Source: Raphanus sativus (taxonomy: Eukaryota; Streptophyta; Magnoliopsida; Brassicales; Brassicaceae). Taken from it: a stretch of DNA of 64,000 bases. Every line of letters starts with the position of its first letter. Position 1 is the first letter of the stretch. The notes beneath the pieces are model-generated. The model was not told the origin of the DNA. It searched no databases and saw nothing but the letters and a program-made list of their open reading frames with translations. The stretch lies in NCBI RefSeq assembly GCF_000801105.2, contig NC_079515.1:6014001-6078000 (forward strand). The letters are read 5' to 3'. The translations under genes were made by a program, and so were the position numbers. This document shows positions 26,998 through 39,100 of this stretch, one piece after another.

Positions 26998-27660
26998 TCA
27001 AGAAGTTGAATTATCCGGTGAAGCTGCCGATACTCTCGGAGAAGTAACAGGAAACAGCGGCAAAAGCTGCGGCTCCGTTTCCCTCGGAGTTGAAATGGGC
27101 GACTTATGCAAGTAATAACCTTTCTCTGAGATCGCTCTCTCTTCCTCCGACAATGGCGACATCCTGTCGAACGGATCGTGACCGTCGCCACCGTGCTTCA
27201 GCGGCGTCACGGGACTGTTAAGCGCGAGCTTCGGGAAGTCGAGACAGCTAGGCGACAGAATCTCCTGGTTTCTCGGCGAGAATCTTGGGCTTCCGGCGCC
27301 GTTTCCACCGCGGCCGCCGATCATGAGCGTATTGATCATGAGGCTGTTGCTGTTCGATCTCCTCTCGTAGAGTTTGTTTCCCGAGTGTTGTTTCTTCGGC
27401 TGTGTCGTTTTGATCGGCGGAATCACGAAAGTACTCTTGCCGGAAGGAGACGGAGGAGGACGCGGCGAGTCCGGGGATCTCGGGGAGGAGCTTCCGGTGA
27501 GCATCTGGACGACTTGTTTGAAAGAGGAAGTGTCTGCTTGGACAAAGGTTGTTGGGTAGTGATCAGATCTGGTTATGATGTGGTGATGTAAAGATCCGTT
27601 GATGATGGAAGAGGAAGTAGTGGAAGATGGGTTTCTTGAATCTCCTGGTTTTGTCTCCAT
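26998..27660 (-). CDS. VQ-motif protein (VQ19/MVQ type)
   Basis: A single-exon gene for 220 residues. The VQ core FKQVVQMLTG lies at 47-56 and should bind group I/IIc WRKY factors. The rest is rich in Ser-Pro and Thr-Pro sites (SSPRSPDSPRPPPSPSG, SPVTPL, MSPLSEEERAISEKGYYLH, SPISTPRE, VTSPR), the pattern of the VQ proteins phosphorylated by MPK3/MPK6 in immunity. No intron, as in nearly all plant VQ genes. By order it corresponds to At3g15300. The C-terminus ends NSTS and is followed at once by the GA microsatellite. Confidence 0.93.
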   Translation of the reverse strand: METKPGDSRNPSSTTSSSIINGSLHHHIITRSDHYPTTFVQADTSSFKQVVQMLTGSSSPRSPDSPRPPPSPSGKSTFVIPPIKTTQPKKQHSGNKLYERRSNSNSLMINTLMIGGRGGNGAGSPRFSPRNQEILSPSCLDFPKLALNSPVTPLKHGGDGHDPFDRMSPLSEEERAISEKGYYLHKSPISTPRETEPQLLPLFPVTSPRVSAASPDNSTS

Positions 27661-30600
27661 TTATGTTTTCTCTTTAGAACTCACACCAAAGTCTATATAA
27701 CTAGAAGTCTTCTGTGTGAGTTTTGAGTGAAAGAGAAGATAATGATGAAATTAAAAAATGGAGGAGGGTCTCCTCTTGAGGTTTTGGGATTATAAAAGAA
27801 GTTGGATTGGTTGTTTTGTTTAATTTTGGAATCTTTCTTTATTAAAAAAAATAAAACTATTGCAACAAAATATAGACAGATAAAAGTTGACATGAGGATT
27901 TGTGTCCAGGGAATCAAAATATGTTTTATTAGGCAGTTTTTTTAATTCTTACTTTGAATTTGTCTGCCATAGACCATAGTGCACAAAGGGAAAAAAATTG
28001 TGAATTAGATAAAAGAAGAGAACTTTGTCTTTATTAGGCTCTGATATTATAATTTACACATTATTAAGAGAGTGCTCGCATAACTTTGAAAAGTATTATT
28101 AGAAATTCAACTTTATCGAGCAACAAATTATATTTGATATATGTTACAAAAGTTTCAAGATGAAAAAAGTGTGAAAAAGTTGACAACATAAATGCCTTTT
28201 CTTTTTGCAAAATAAAAAGGAGATATTCATTCATAGTGTTCCTCTCGGCTGACGTAATTATCAGAGTTATATCTTTATGTGCATGCCATACATGATACAT
28301 ATGTGAATATATAGGACTATCGTATCTAGGAAATGTTCCATATACCAATCAAAGTAGTACACATAACCTATATTGTGTTTGCGCATAATGTATGCGTCAT
28401 GCGTGTGAGTGTGACATCGACGTATCAATTTTTGATTTGTGATTACAAATGAAAGAAACTTCGAGTTCTTTCTCTTAGTGGACAATTTATATGTGTGCCA
28501 TATTGCAGACCTTTTTCAACTAAAAAATATGGTAGATATACAAGACCATGATACAATCAATCAACAAGAAAAGATAGAGATATTATAGCTTAAGTAAAAA
28601 ATAAATAAATAATGAACTAGTCGAAGTTTGAATAACGTATACATAAACATATACGGAACAATTATTTGGAATTTGTTTTTTTCTTCCTCTTACGACTCGT
28701 TCACATAATTAGACGTTTGGCTAAATTAGAGGAAAAAACTTATTTAGTATTTATTCATTATGATTAGAATAACTCTAGTCAATATTTTTTCCTAATTCTA
28801 ACAAAAATCTTTTGTGCAAGTTTCAGTTTAGACTGGCTTTTTCTAGAAACAAAGAAAAAAGAAAGATGCGATAGGCGTGCATGTATTGAGCCGCAAACCC
28901 TAATGATAAGTATATAAACTAAAAGTCGTCTGACCGTCGGTTTATTTCTCTTAGTTGAACGAGTAAACTTCGGTTTGGCCGGTCGGAACTTTAAATATTA
29001 GTAGTATATAGTTGTCTATAAGAAGCATAATATATGTTGATAGAAAATAGTAGTACATACCGTGTCTGGGCACAGTTTTATTTCGTAGAAGTACCGGTTT
29101 GGTTCGTTTTCAATAAAGCTTTTTCTCTTCTCTAGTCTGCTTACTGAATTAACTAGTGTTAACGAGATTTGTGATTATATTGATACATTCTTTTTTTGGT
29201 AACAATGTAGGCAAATCATATTTTATCATAGCTGTGGTTGAAAGTCAATTGCAATAATCAGACGGTGGGACAATAATTAATTAGTGTTATCTATGAAAGC
29301 GAGAAACGAGCTCATGTAAATAAGTAAACATTAAAGAAGGTGATGTATCTTTGCTGCTTAACCCACAGTTGGTTTCCCACTTTCTTTCCTTTTACTTATT
29401 TTGGTTGCTAATGTGCTTTCGAATATATTCATACCACTTCAAATTGAATTCGTAATACTAACTATATTAATTAACCATTCATCCACCATTAACTGAAAAG
29501 GTAAAATTCAAAGTTTTCATGGTAAGCTAACGATGCCTTATATTAGTGGCTAAGAAATGTTTTATTGTCATTATCATTAAGTAGTTAGATTCTACCTAAT
29601 AAAACATATTTTCAGGATATCTAGGTTAAACCATCGTCACATTTCATTCAAACCATATATGTTCCCATTTTACCTAAATTCCGCTACAAAAGAATAACAT
29701 ACAAGTAGAGCATCTATATATAAATATGATCCCATTTTACCTAAATTCCGCTACAAAAGAATAACATACGAGTATGAGCATCTATATAAATGATTCTGAT
29801 CTCTTTTTCGGGTCTGATAGATGATGTTTGGTGATGTTTAACTATTCACCATCGTTCACTGCATGAAAAAGATCCAAGCACAAGTGTCTACAAGCAATTT
29901 TAACCGTCTGTAATAGTAATTAAACACACAAAAACAATTGATAAAGTATGTAGTTTCTTTGAAGCCTTCTTTTTTTTTAAAAAAAGTATGTAGTTTCTTT
30001 TTCCACACGAAAATATTAGTTTAATGAAACAGAGAAGACAAACGAGAACATGTTAACATCTCAGAATTCACAGTCGGATTTTCCACTTGGTCAAGAGCTG
30101 CATAGGGTTGTCAATTAAAGTTCAAACATTAACAAACGAAAAGCAATTAAGCAAAACAATTTCTTGCATATCCACTCGTATATAAAAGACATACGAGCTA
30201 AACAATAAAAAGACATACGAGCTTATTGTAATTGTTTGATATAAACTTGGTCGCATTTTCATTTTGGGCCAATCTGACCCATAAGGATATTTTCCTGACC
30301 CTCTAGTGGATGGTAACCCCTATATTTCTCCGTAATAGTAGTACTACTATTGATAGTTTAATTAAGTGAGGAAATAAATAAATAACTCGAGATCAGAACA
30401 CGAGAGTGAAGCTATAGCATCTAGGCTACAGACTGTATATAGAGTTACCAGATATCATGTGCGCATTGTCTTGGATCAATTTAACAGTACATAACTTGTA
30501 TTTTTCTTCAAATAACGAAAATTTCTTCACGTTCTAAAGAATTTTTATTAATCATGCATGCTCGATGAAATTTCCGATCAACGCGGTTTAGCAACTAGCC

Positions 30601-31160
30601 ACCGTAATGCTTCAAGTAAAGCAATGAGTCTGTGGAGGAGGTGGAAGTGAGAACTGAGAAGTGAACGACACTGTAGAGTGAAAACATTAGAGTATACTCT
30701 CTTTGTTTTATGGATAAAATTTTATACCAAGTTAATTCATACCGAAAAGAAAAGTTAATTTCATGTTTTTGACACATTAGAGTATACAAGCAAGCTTGAC
30801 GGGAATGTGACTCTAACCGAGTTTAGTGGTACATCTGCCGTCAGCACACGTGCGAGGCTTGCATAGATTTCGGTGTGAGACAACTCAAGCATGAACAGCA
30901 TGACTTCTCAAGTAGCACTATAGTAAAATGTCCTGTAGTATTGCCAAGTGAGAACTGAGAAAAGAAATATTATATTGAAACAAAAGTAAGTAACTTAGGA
31001 ATAAAATGTGATGTATTTTGGATTAAGCAGGAGGATGGAGTTGATTACGTGACCAAATTTCCCCATAGTTAAATACTTTTTTCTAAACAAAAAAAAACTG
31101 TCGACAATACGATAATTTAAAAGGAAAATTTGTGAAATGGCTAAAATCTGAAGTGTAACT
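27661..31160. other. Gene-poor intergenic region
   Basis: About 3.5 kb of AT-rich DNA upstream of the VQ gene. The first few hundred bases hold the VQ promoter. I see a 67-bp tandem duplication at 29664-29797 (listed), a short direct repeat AAAGACATACGAGCT near 30187 and 30211, and otherwise no gene or transposon end. Confidence 0.5.
29664..29797 (+). repeat. 67-bp tandem duplication
   Basis: Two neighbouring copies of a unit starting CCCATTTTACCTAAATTCC lie at 29664 and 29731, differing at a few bases in the second half of the unit. It has no coding content. Confidence 0.85.
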
Positions 31161-31177
31161 AAGAGAATGGCTCTGAA

Positions 31178-32051
31178 AAGACGGACGACTAAGGAAGTCT
31201 AGTGAGAGAGCTGAGAGAGAATTACAGACAGAGAAGTAAAGCGAATTGGTTCAGCTTCCGGCCGACGACGGTGGGCTCCTTAAGACACGTCGTCGGTCCG
31301 GATTTGTCTTTTATCTTGTTTGTCTGTATAGTTTTATATCGTTTCGTGTCATGTATTTTCTGTTTCGTCATCGGTGGCTCCGTACTCTCGTTGGAGCTGC
31401 ATGTCCGTTTTTTTGCTCCAGTATCGCACCTATCATAGGATGGATGACTGGCTCTCGTCTCTGGGGCCGTGCTGTTTTTTTTTTCAGTTGTGGTCGCCGG
31501 CTATCGTATCTTCGGAAGTGCTCGAGCGGTGTGTCGTTTTAGTTCTCGTGGTGGGTGATCTGACTGTGGATGAGATCTCGTTTCAAATTGAGTGCAGCTC
31601 TCCAAAGATCAGATGTTTATGTGGTAGTTGCTGAATCTCCTAAACTCCATTAATTGTTGGTGGATGTGGTTTTTCGGTGGATGTGGTCAAGTTCCCAGCT
31701 TTCTCCGGTGGTCCATACTCTCTTTGGTCAGGTGTTGTTGATGACGACGATGGTAGCTCGTGTTCTGTTGCGATGCCGGTGGTGTGCCGACTTGAGGTCC
31801 CGGCGGCGAGACAAGACGAAAGAGATGATGATGTTTCAACCCTTGGACACGTGCCTCTTTTTTCTGTTTCGTGTGTAAACACGTGGTTGATGAGTGGTTG
31901 AGATGGGCTCATTCTCTTCTTTGGGCTTGGAATACTTGTTGGCCTTTGTTGGTCTTTGTTGTTTTTATGTTTATGAGTTGCCTTGTTGGGCTTTGTATGT
32001 TTACTATATGGTTTTTGTGTCTTTAATAATATATGATGGCGAAAAAAAAAA
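31178..32051 (+). mobile_element. Sadhu-like non-autonomous retroposon, copy 2
   Basis: A perfect 17-bp direct repeat, AAGAGAATGGCTCTGAA, at 31161-31177 and 32052-32068 encloses 874 bp ending in a poly(A) run after GATGGCG. It is GC-rich in the 5' part (GCTTCCGGCCGACGACGG) and T/G-rich near the tail, with no domain-bearing ORF although several open frames of 74-98 codons overlap by chance. It is related to copy 1 at 11916-12816 in the opposite orientation. The perfect duplication suggests this copy is the younger of the two. Confidence 0.8.
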
Positions 32052-32096
32052 AAGAGAATGGCTCTGAATTTGACGTAGCTAAATTGGTAATATTTA

Positions 32097-32840
32097 GAGC
32101 ATCTCCAAAAGGACACCCTATTTTAGAGTTTGCAAAACTCTAAATTTGAAGTTTCTAAGTGTTATTCTCCAAAAGCAAAACTTCAAACCTAACTTTAAAA
32201 TTCTTTGTATTTTGCACTATGATCCCTATAATTGTTATTTTATGTTAAAGTCCTTATGTTTATCATACTTAATTTAAATTCATACAACTTTAAAAATAAA
32301 TATCACTTATGTTAAAATATTATAGAAATATTAATTCATAAAATGTTACACTATATAAAATTTTACATAGAATACACAATTAAATATCAAAGTACAAGTA
32401 AAATATCACATTATCCTAAAAACTATTTTCTGTAATATTTTTATATATGATTAATAAGTGCATTTGTTAAGTTTTTTTTGTAATATTGTTGTTTTGTAAA
32501 TCTAGTTTTAAAAATTATGTCTTTATTTTAAAGTTTTTATTTAATTTTATGTGTAAAATTTAAATTGTAAAGGAAAATTTGAAATATTTATGAGTTATAA
32601 TTTTTTTAAGGATTAAAATGATTTAATTGACAAAATATTTAAGAATCATAAATGTAATATGTAATTATAACGACTAAAATACAAATAAAAATATGAAACT
32701 TCAAATTTAAAGTTTTGAGTAGTGACACTCTATATTTGAAGTTTCACTGCCCAAAACTTCAAATTTGAAGTTTTGAAGTTTTTTTTTGGAAAGTAAAAAA
32801 CTTCGTATTTGAAGTTATAGAGTATCTTTTGGAGATGCTC
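32097..32840. mobile_element. PIF/Harbinger-type MITE, TTA duplication
   Basis: The 744-bp element starts GAGCATCTCCAAAAGGACAC and ends with the complement of GAGCATCTCCAAAAGATACT, flanked by TTA at 32094-32096 and 32841-32843. Subterminal copies of AAACTTCAAATTTGAAGTTT make extended hairpins near the right end. It is AT-rich and non-coding. It sits 28 bp from the duplication of the Sadhu-like copy 2. Confidence 0.85.
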
Positions 32841-33169
32841 TTAGCGCTCTGATTTTTACCGATTTTGTCTTTTATTGCTTGAAGTTACCGGTGACAAAAT
32901 GATAAAGAGATAACATCGAGACCAACTTACTTGACCCATAATTTGTGTGAACTGTTCATATGTAATGAAAGAGAAGAGAGCAACGTCACTCTAATATATA
33001 TGTGATAAATGATAAAGAGATGATGTCCAAACTCCGCGTATGTGGATAAAGATTTATGTCACGTGGTCATAACAGCATTCTTATCATGTATGATTTAACT
33101 TTGATAATTAACTGTTCTACTTCATCCCATCAATATAGTATAATACTATAAACATAAAGAGAATCCTAA

Positions 33170-34678
33170 GAGCATCATTATCCCAAAGCTCTTATTAGAG
33201 TGGCTTAGCTATTTTTTTAATAGTTTTTAAGTAGTAAAGTGAGTTAAGAGACATAGCTAAGAGATTTTAAAATTTACCACCTCCAATGCAAGTCGCTTAG
33301 TTTAGAGTTCTTAAAAAAGAATTAAACATTTTATGAAAAACATGTTTAAACAAGATGATCTCAGTTGGTTGAGAATGAGAGAATATGTGTGTGATCAAAC
33401 GTGACTGGAAACTACAAGACTTCCTCCACGACAGAAAACTATTAGTTTACTCCCAATGCTACAAGACAACAAGACAGAAAACTACAAGACTTCCTCCACT
33501 CCGTGACACAAGAAAACTCCCAATGCTCCATTCTTTAATTCTGTCTTGCCCTGAAACACGAAGATGAATCAGTTTTGAAAAAACTTGAGACGAAGAAAAC
33601 GAGAACAGTCACATGTTATTACATATTTTAATTATCATGTTTACAATAAGCTGATTATTTTGATTTCAACAAGGGCATTATACTAGAGACTACGGTCGGA
33701 TTAAGCTTACCATGAGTAAAACTTGTTAAAATTCAACAAATCGTGTTTTTCTAATACTGATATGATAAGAGAGACAATTCATTGCAAAGCATTATTGAAC
33801 AGACCGTGTTCGCTTAAACCTCGTTGATTCTCTCTTACAAGCGTAAAAAGAATAATTTAGTGTTGTTTACCTCTCAACTCTTTAAGTAGACGAAAAGAGA
33901 AGCCCTTTCAATCAACAGTCACAACAACGTGTGGCTTAAACATAGCTGCAGCATCAATAGTCTCCTTCAACTTCACCTGCAATCTCAAAACCAGAGAAGT
34001 AAATAAAAGAATCAAAAGATGCGGCAAAAGCTCCCACAAACCCATTACAGCAAAATCCATTACAGACAAATCCTCCATGGAACTTATAGTTTAGTTTAAC
34101 ATCTCACACGGAACTTATAAAGATGCGGCAAAAGCTCCCACAAACCCATTACAGCCAAATCCTCCATGGGAAACAAAAAAAAAACAAATTTTCACATCAC
34201 TAATCTTACAGTATAAAAAAACAATTTTGTTAGAAGTAAATATACGAGATTTCAGTTTCCTTCAATCACAGATGCTTACCCTCCAACTATGGAAACAGAG
34301 GAGTAAAGGAGAGAGCTTTTTGAGGGAGAACATAAGACGAGAGCCGATGTTATCGCCAGAGACGATGAATACTCTTAGCTCCCCATCGGCTGCCGCCTTA
34401 TCGATCCCCCTCTCTGTCCTCTCACACACCTACCCCCTTCGAAATCGATCTCCTTCGTCTTCTTCCTTTGGTGAGAGCGATAGAGATGAGAGAAAGAATA
34501 CGAAAGAGAGAAAGAGATGAGAGAGAGAGAGACATCGTCGTTATGACGCGTGTCCCTAAGCGTCGTTGTTTCTGTGGCTTAATTAAGCGTCGACTTTTCT
34601 CTTTAAACTTCATTTTCTTATTTTTTTAATCAAAATTAATCTAAGCACTTTGGTTAAGCGCCCCGGTTAATGATGCTC
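33170..34678. mobile_element. Harbinger-type element carrying host gene exons
   Basis: Terminal sequences GAGCATCATTATCCC and the complement of GAGCATCATTAACCG face each other, with TAA on both sides (33167-33169 and 34679-34681). The 1509-bp body has no transposase but holds spliced-gene fragments similar to LpxB (listed separately), so it is a Pack-type non-autonomous element. The short inverted ends and the 3-bp duplication suggest PIF/Harbinger rather than Mutator, which would leave 9 bp. Confidence 0.8.
33871..34420 (-). pseudogene. Captured LpxB (lipid-A-disaccharide synthase) gene fragment
   Basis: Three exon-like blocks are read on the minus strand inside the Harbinger-type element. 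Block 1 (about 34420-34280) reads ELRVFIVSGDNIGSRLMFSL then KKLSPLL; block 2 (about 34167-34108) reads MEDLAVMGLWELLPHLYKFR; block 3 (33976-33871) reads VKLKETIDAAAMFKPHVVVT, an in-frame TGA at 33908-33910, then KGFSFRLLKEL. Blocks 2 and 3 are bounded by CGT|GTGAGA and CAG|GTG splice sites and block 3 ends at GAG|GTAAAC, so the copy came from genomic DNA, not cDNA. The order and text match the N-terminal half of plant LpxB, a mitochondrial lipid A-like pathway enzyme (At2g04560, from memory). A 104-bp segment with part of block 2 is duplicated (34017 and 34121). It cannot make a working enzyme. Confidence 0.82.
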
Positions 34679-34681
34679 TAA

Positions 34682-36003
34682 CAAACCTCTAACTCAAAAT
34701 ACTAAATCGTAAACCAATCACCTCAAATCCATAAATACTAGATCATAAATCCAAATCCATAAATCTAAATCCAAGCGTTAAATATCTTTACATATATATA
34801 TAGGGACCCATATATATATCAAGTCTAAGAATGCATTAGCACATGATTTGAAAATTTCATATCATCAAAATAAAGACACATGATATGAAAGTTCAAGAGT
34901 GTTCTATTTCATATCATCAAAATAACAAATTATACCAGCTTTTCAATAACAAACCCTCTCACAATTGTGTTAAAAAATCCCTATCACAATCTCACCATAA
35001 AACTTATAAATACTAAATCATAATCACTGAATCCAAAACTCAAATCTAAAATCTAAAATCAAATATAAACTAACCCGAATAAAATGGAACAAAATAAATA
35101 ATATATTACATACTCCTGAAATTATGAAATGTCTATAATATCATGTAAAAAGTTAATGATGACCCCCAACCTTACCTTATCCACCTTCTAAATATTAAAC
35201 CTTAAACCATGATCACCAAATCCTAAGCCCAAATATAAATACTCAATCCAGATAGAATGAAACAAAATAAATAATATAATACATAGTGGTGAATTATGAA
35301 ATGTCTATAATGCATATGAAATGGAATGTATGATCTTTACTTATGTGGATGTGGTTAACGAAATGATAAAATTGAGTTTTAAATGCTTAGTTTAGATCAA
35401 TACGCATAAACTAAGATTCATATCAATGATACAACAAAAAATAATGTATGCTTATGAATTGTAAAATCATATTTCTATTCGATTTTCCACAAAAAGAATA
35501 GAATAAAATAAATAGTAAAGATCATACATTCTATTTCATAAATAGTAAAGATCATACATTCCATTTCATATGTACGATCTATTCCATTTATATACACATT
35601 ACACCATTACATATAAATGAAAATATAATCAAATGGCTCAAATCCAATTTCGAATAATCTACTTGGCAGCTTAATTAATCTTTTATTTGTAACCTGATAT
35701 TAAAGGAAATCACAACATGTAAACTTGTCGACGAATATATAGCATCAGAGGTAAAATTAATATAGAATGGAGCAGAGAACATAGAAGAAGAAAATGGAAA
35801 CTAGAAAACGAAGCAAATCAGATATAAGAAAAATAAAAATGGAATAACATAGATGCTAATAAAATAGTAAATCAGGAACAAAGTAAATCATACGGAAAAC
35901 GAAATAGAATAAAAGATATCACAAAGAATAGTAATTTGTGGGTGAATAGTAAATTCCAAATGCATGAATCTTTCAATTGCGTGCAGAGAATAATAGTCCA
36001 ACA
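34682..36003. other. AT-rich intergenic region left of the Copia element
   Basis: No gene is seen. Loose tandem-like strings of CTAAATCC/CATAAATCC occur at 34690-34780, and ATATCATCAAAATAA repeats at about 34860 and 34911. A perfect inverted repeat is listed separately. Confidence 0.5.
35313..35572. repeat. 29-bp perfect inverted repeat
   Basis: The arm CATATGAAATGGAATGTATG plus the next nine bases at 35313-35341 has an exact inverted copy at 35544-35572, with 202 bp between. A direct partial copy of the right arm precedes it at 35514-35543. It may be a small uncharacterised fold-back element; no clear flanking duplication was found. Confidence 0.8.
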
Positions 36004-36008
36004 AGTGG

Positions 36009-36180
36009 TGTAAAGTACGCAGAAGCTTTATGTAAACTGTGTTATCTTATTCATTGGCAATCGCCATCTATATATACATGCGTTAGAGATATACACGAGA
36101 TAGAGATATACACAAGATATTAATAGTAACTATACAAGTCTATCTCCATAATAGTCGGACTTATCCATATCTTCTCAACA
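36009..36180 (-). repeat. 3' LTR of the Copia element
   Basis: 172 bp from TGTAAAG to CTCAACA on the plus strand. It differs from the other LTR at one site near position 29 and at two adjacent sites in ATATTAATAG versus ATATTCCTAG. Confidence 0.93.
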
Positions 36181-36187
36181 CTCCCCT

Positions 36188-39100
36188 TCAAATTGGTGAG
36201 TGCAAGTCGCAAACACCCAACTTGGACAACAAGTAATCGAAGCTTCCCCGACCCAATGCCTTTGTTAGTATATCTGCTAGCTGCTCTGTGGTGCTGACAT
36301 ACTTTGTAGCAATCAAACGACTCAGAACTGCATCTCTTACGGCATGACAATCGGACTCTATGTGTTTCGTGCGCTCATGGAATACTGGGTTCTTGGCTAT
36401 GTGCATTGCTGCTTTATTATCACAGAACATGTCCATCGGACTATCTTGTTGTACTCCCAAGTCTACCAGTAAACGTTTCATCCATTGCAACTCTTTGAGA
36501 CCATCTGCCATTGCCCTATATTCTGCTTCAGCGGAGGAGTGTGAAACTGTGTCCTGTTTCTTAGTCTTCCAATCCACCGGAGAACCACCAAGATGAACAA
36601 CATACGCAGACAAGGAACGACGCGTGAGAGGACAAGACTGCCAAGCAGCATCACAGTAAATTTGAGTTCGCAAGTGACCTTCTGCATGAAGCATAATTCC
36701 TTGACCAGGCGTACCCTTAAGATAACGAACAACGCGGACTGCAGCATCCCAGTGTGCCTTGGTAGGTTTGTGCATCACCTGAGACAAAACATGCACTGCA
36801 TAGCACAATTATGGACGAGTAATTGTGAGGTAAACAAGCCGACCAACTAGTCTTCTGAACTGATAAGGATGCTCATACAATGGTCCTTTGTCTGATAACA
36901 GAGAATGATGTTGTTCCATCGGAATAGACAACGGTTGACACCCAAGTAGTCATGCGTCAGTAATAATGTCCAAATCATATTTTCTTTGAGAAAGAAAAAT
37001 GCCAGACTTTCCTCTTGATACTTCAATGCCAAGAAAGTACTTTGCTTTGCCAAGGTCCTTCATCTTAAAACACTCACCGAGATATTTTTTGAATTTGACA
37101 AGCATATCTAGATTACTGCAACTGATGATGAGATCATCGACATATATCAGGACCCGCAAACTGTCATCACCTTTGATAAAAGTAAACAGTGATGAATCAG
37201 AACGAGACTGTACAAACCCGAACTGTAACAGAGCGTTGCTAAGCTTGGCAAACCAACACCGCGGAGCCTGTTTTAGACCGTAAAGAGACTTCCTAAGCTT
37301 GCACACTTTCGATGGATCATCTGCCTTAAAGCCTGGAGGCATCTTCATATAAACCTCCTCTTCCAAATCTCCATGAAGAAAAGCATTTTGTACGTCCATT
37401 TGATGCACTTCCCAGCCTCTAACAGCAACAACTTTAAAGAGGGCACGAACTGTGGCTATCTTGACAACGGGGGCAAACGTCTCGTCGTAATCCTCCCCTT
37501 CAACCTGACGATTACCGCAGACAACCAGTCTTGACTTAAGACGCTCTTCTGTACCATCCGCATTATATTTAATTTTGTGGATCCATTTGCAGGAGAGAGC
37601 TGTCTTGCCTGGAGGTAGATTCGTTACATCCCAGGTCCGGTTTTCTTCAAGAGACGTCATTTCTAGGCCCATCGAGTTTCTCCATCTTTCATCTTCCATT
37701 GCTTCTTTAAAAGATTTGGGTTCTTTACCAGCAAGAACAGCTGTGAGGAAGACATGGTGATAGGCAGAGAAAACATCATCACAAGTGTAGTAGTGGATGG
37801 GATATAAGATGTTACCTTGGACCGTAGGAGAATCCACTGAGATGGGGCCGATGAGAGGTGTGTCCGTGGTATGTTTATCGGGGGAAGCAACCGCATTATA
37901 AGAGACAAAATCCTTAAGTTTAACTGACTGCTGTTTCTGACGATGACCTCGTCCAAGTAACTCGGTTTCTGCAGCAGGTTGGGTGGTAGGCTGGTCAGTA
38001 ACTTGTGCAACCGAAGCTGGTGATATATGTTCTTCTGGTAATATGTTGTGATCAACAACACTATCATCATCGGCGTGAATAGGAGCAGGAACAGGGAGAC
38101 GACTGGGCTGTTATGTAGCCGCATCATCATAAGGAAAACAAGTCTCATCGAACACCACATCGCGTGAGATAAACGTTTCCTTTGTTTGAAGATCATAAAG
38201 CTGCCAACCCTTCTTGCCGTATGGGTAACCAAGGAAGATGCATTTTCTGCTCAGTTCACCAAATTTATCTTTCTTCCTTGTGTATCGATGCGCAAAACAG
38301 AGGCAGCCGAAGGTCTTGATACTGTGATAAGATGGAGGCTCGCCAAAGAGACTTTCATAAGGAGTTTTGCCTTTTAGAACACTTGAATGTGTCCTATTGA
38401 TAACATGAGCAGCCGCGAGAACACTTTCTCCCCAGAACTTTGTGGGTAGCTTTGCTTGAAACAATAGAGATCTTGACACATTGAGTATGTGTCTATGCTT
38501 CCTCTCAACCCTTCCATTTTGTTGTGGCGTCGCAACACATGATGTTTGATAAATAATACCCTTCTCACTGAAGTATTTAGAGAGACACATGAACTCCGAT
38601 CCATTGTCTGAGCGAACAACGTTGACCAACTTGTTAAATTGTCGCTGAACCAGAGCACATAAATTTGGTAAAACAGTACGTACTTCATTTTTCTCAAGCA
38701 ACAAGTATATCCATACTGCTCTAGAGAAATCATCAACGATTGTGAAAAAATAAGTTGCACCGCAAGAGGAAGGAATCCGATAAGGACCCCATAGATCAAC
38801 GTGTATCAAACCAAAAACTTCTGATGCTTTATTAGAACTTTCATAAAAAATCTCACGAGTCTGTTTAGACTTAAAACAAATTTCACAACCACCAAATTTC
38901 TCTGGAGTGTGCTTAACACCAACAATGAAAGGTAAAAAATCCAAAACACCATAAGCGGATGACCTAGACGTCTGTGCCATAATGCCTGATCTTCTGCAGC
39001 TCGTACACGATGACTTCTGACTACTGTGACATCCCGATAAACATACACACCATTACGAACCTCACCGGCTCCAATCAGGGTCCTCGTAAAACGGTCCTGC

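Noticed and set aside
26844..27191. 115-codon minus-strand ORF with an Arg-Glu repeat
   Set aside because: It is the out-of-frame shadow of the VQ gene running through the GA microsatellite.
31202..31901. Protein-coding gene from overlapping open frames of 74-98 codons
   Set aside because: The frames overlap each other on both strands within a poly(A) retroposon bounded by a 17-bp duplication, and none shows a domain.
34422..34613. Independent minus-strand gene
   Set aside because: It lies upstream of and overlaps the start of the captured LpxB fragment in another frame, with CT/GA-rich low-complexity sequence.
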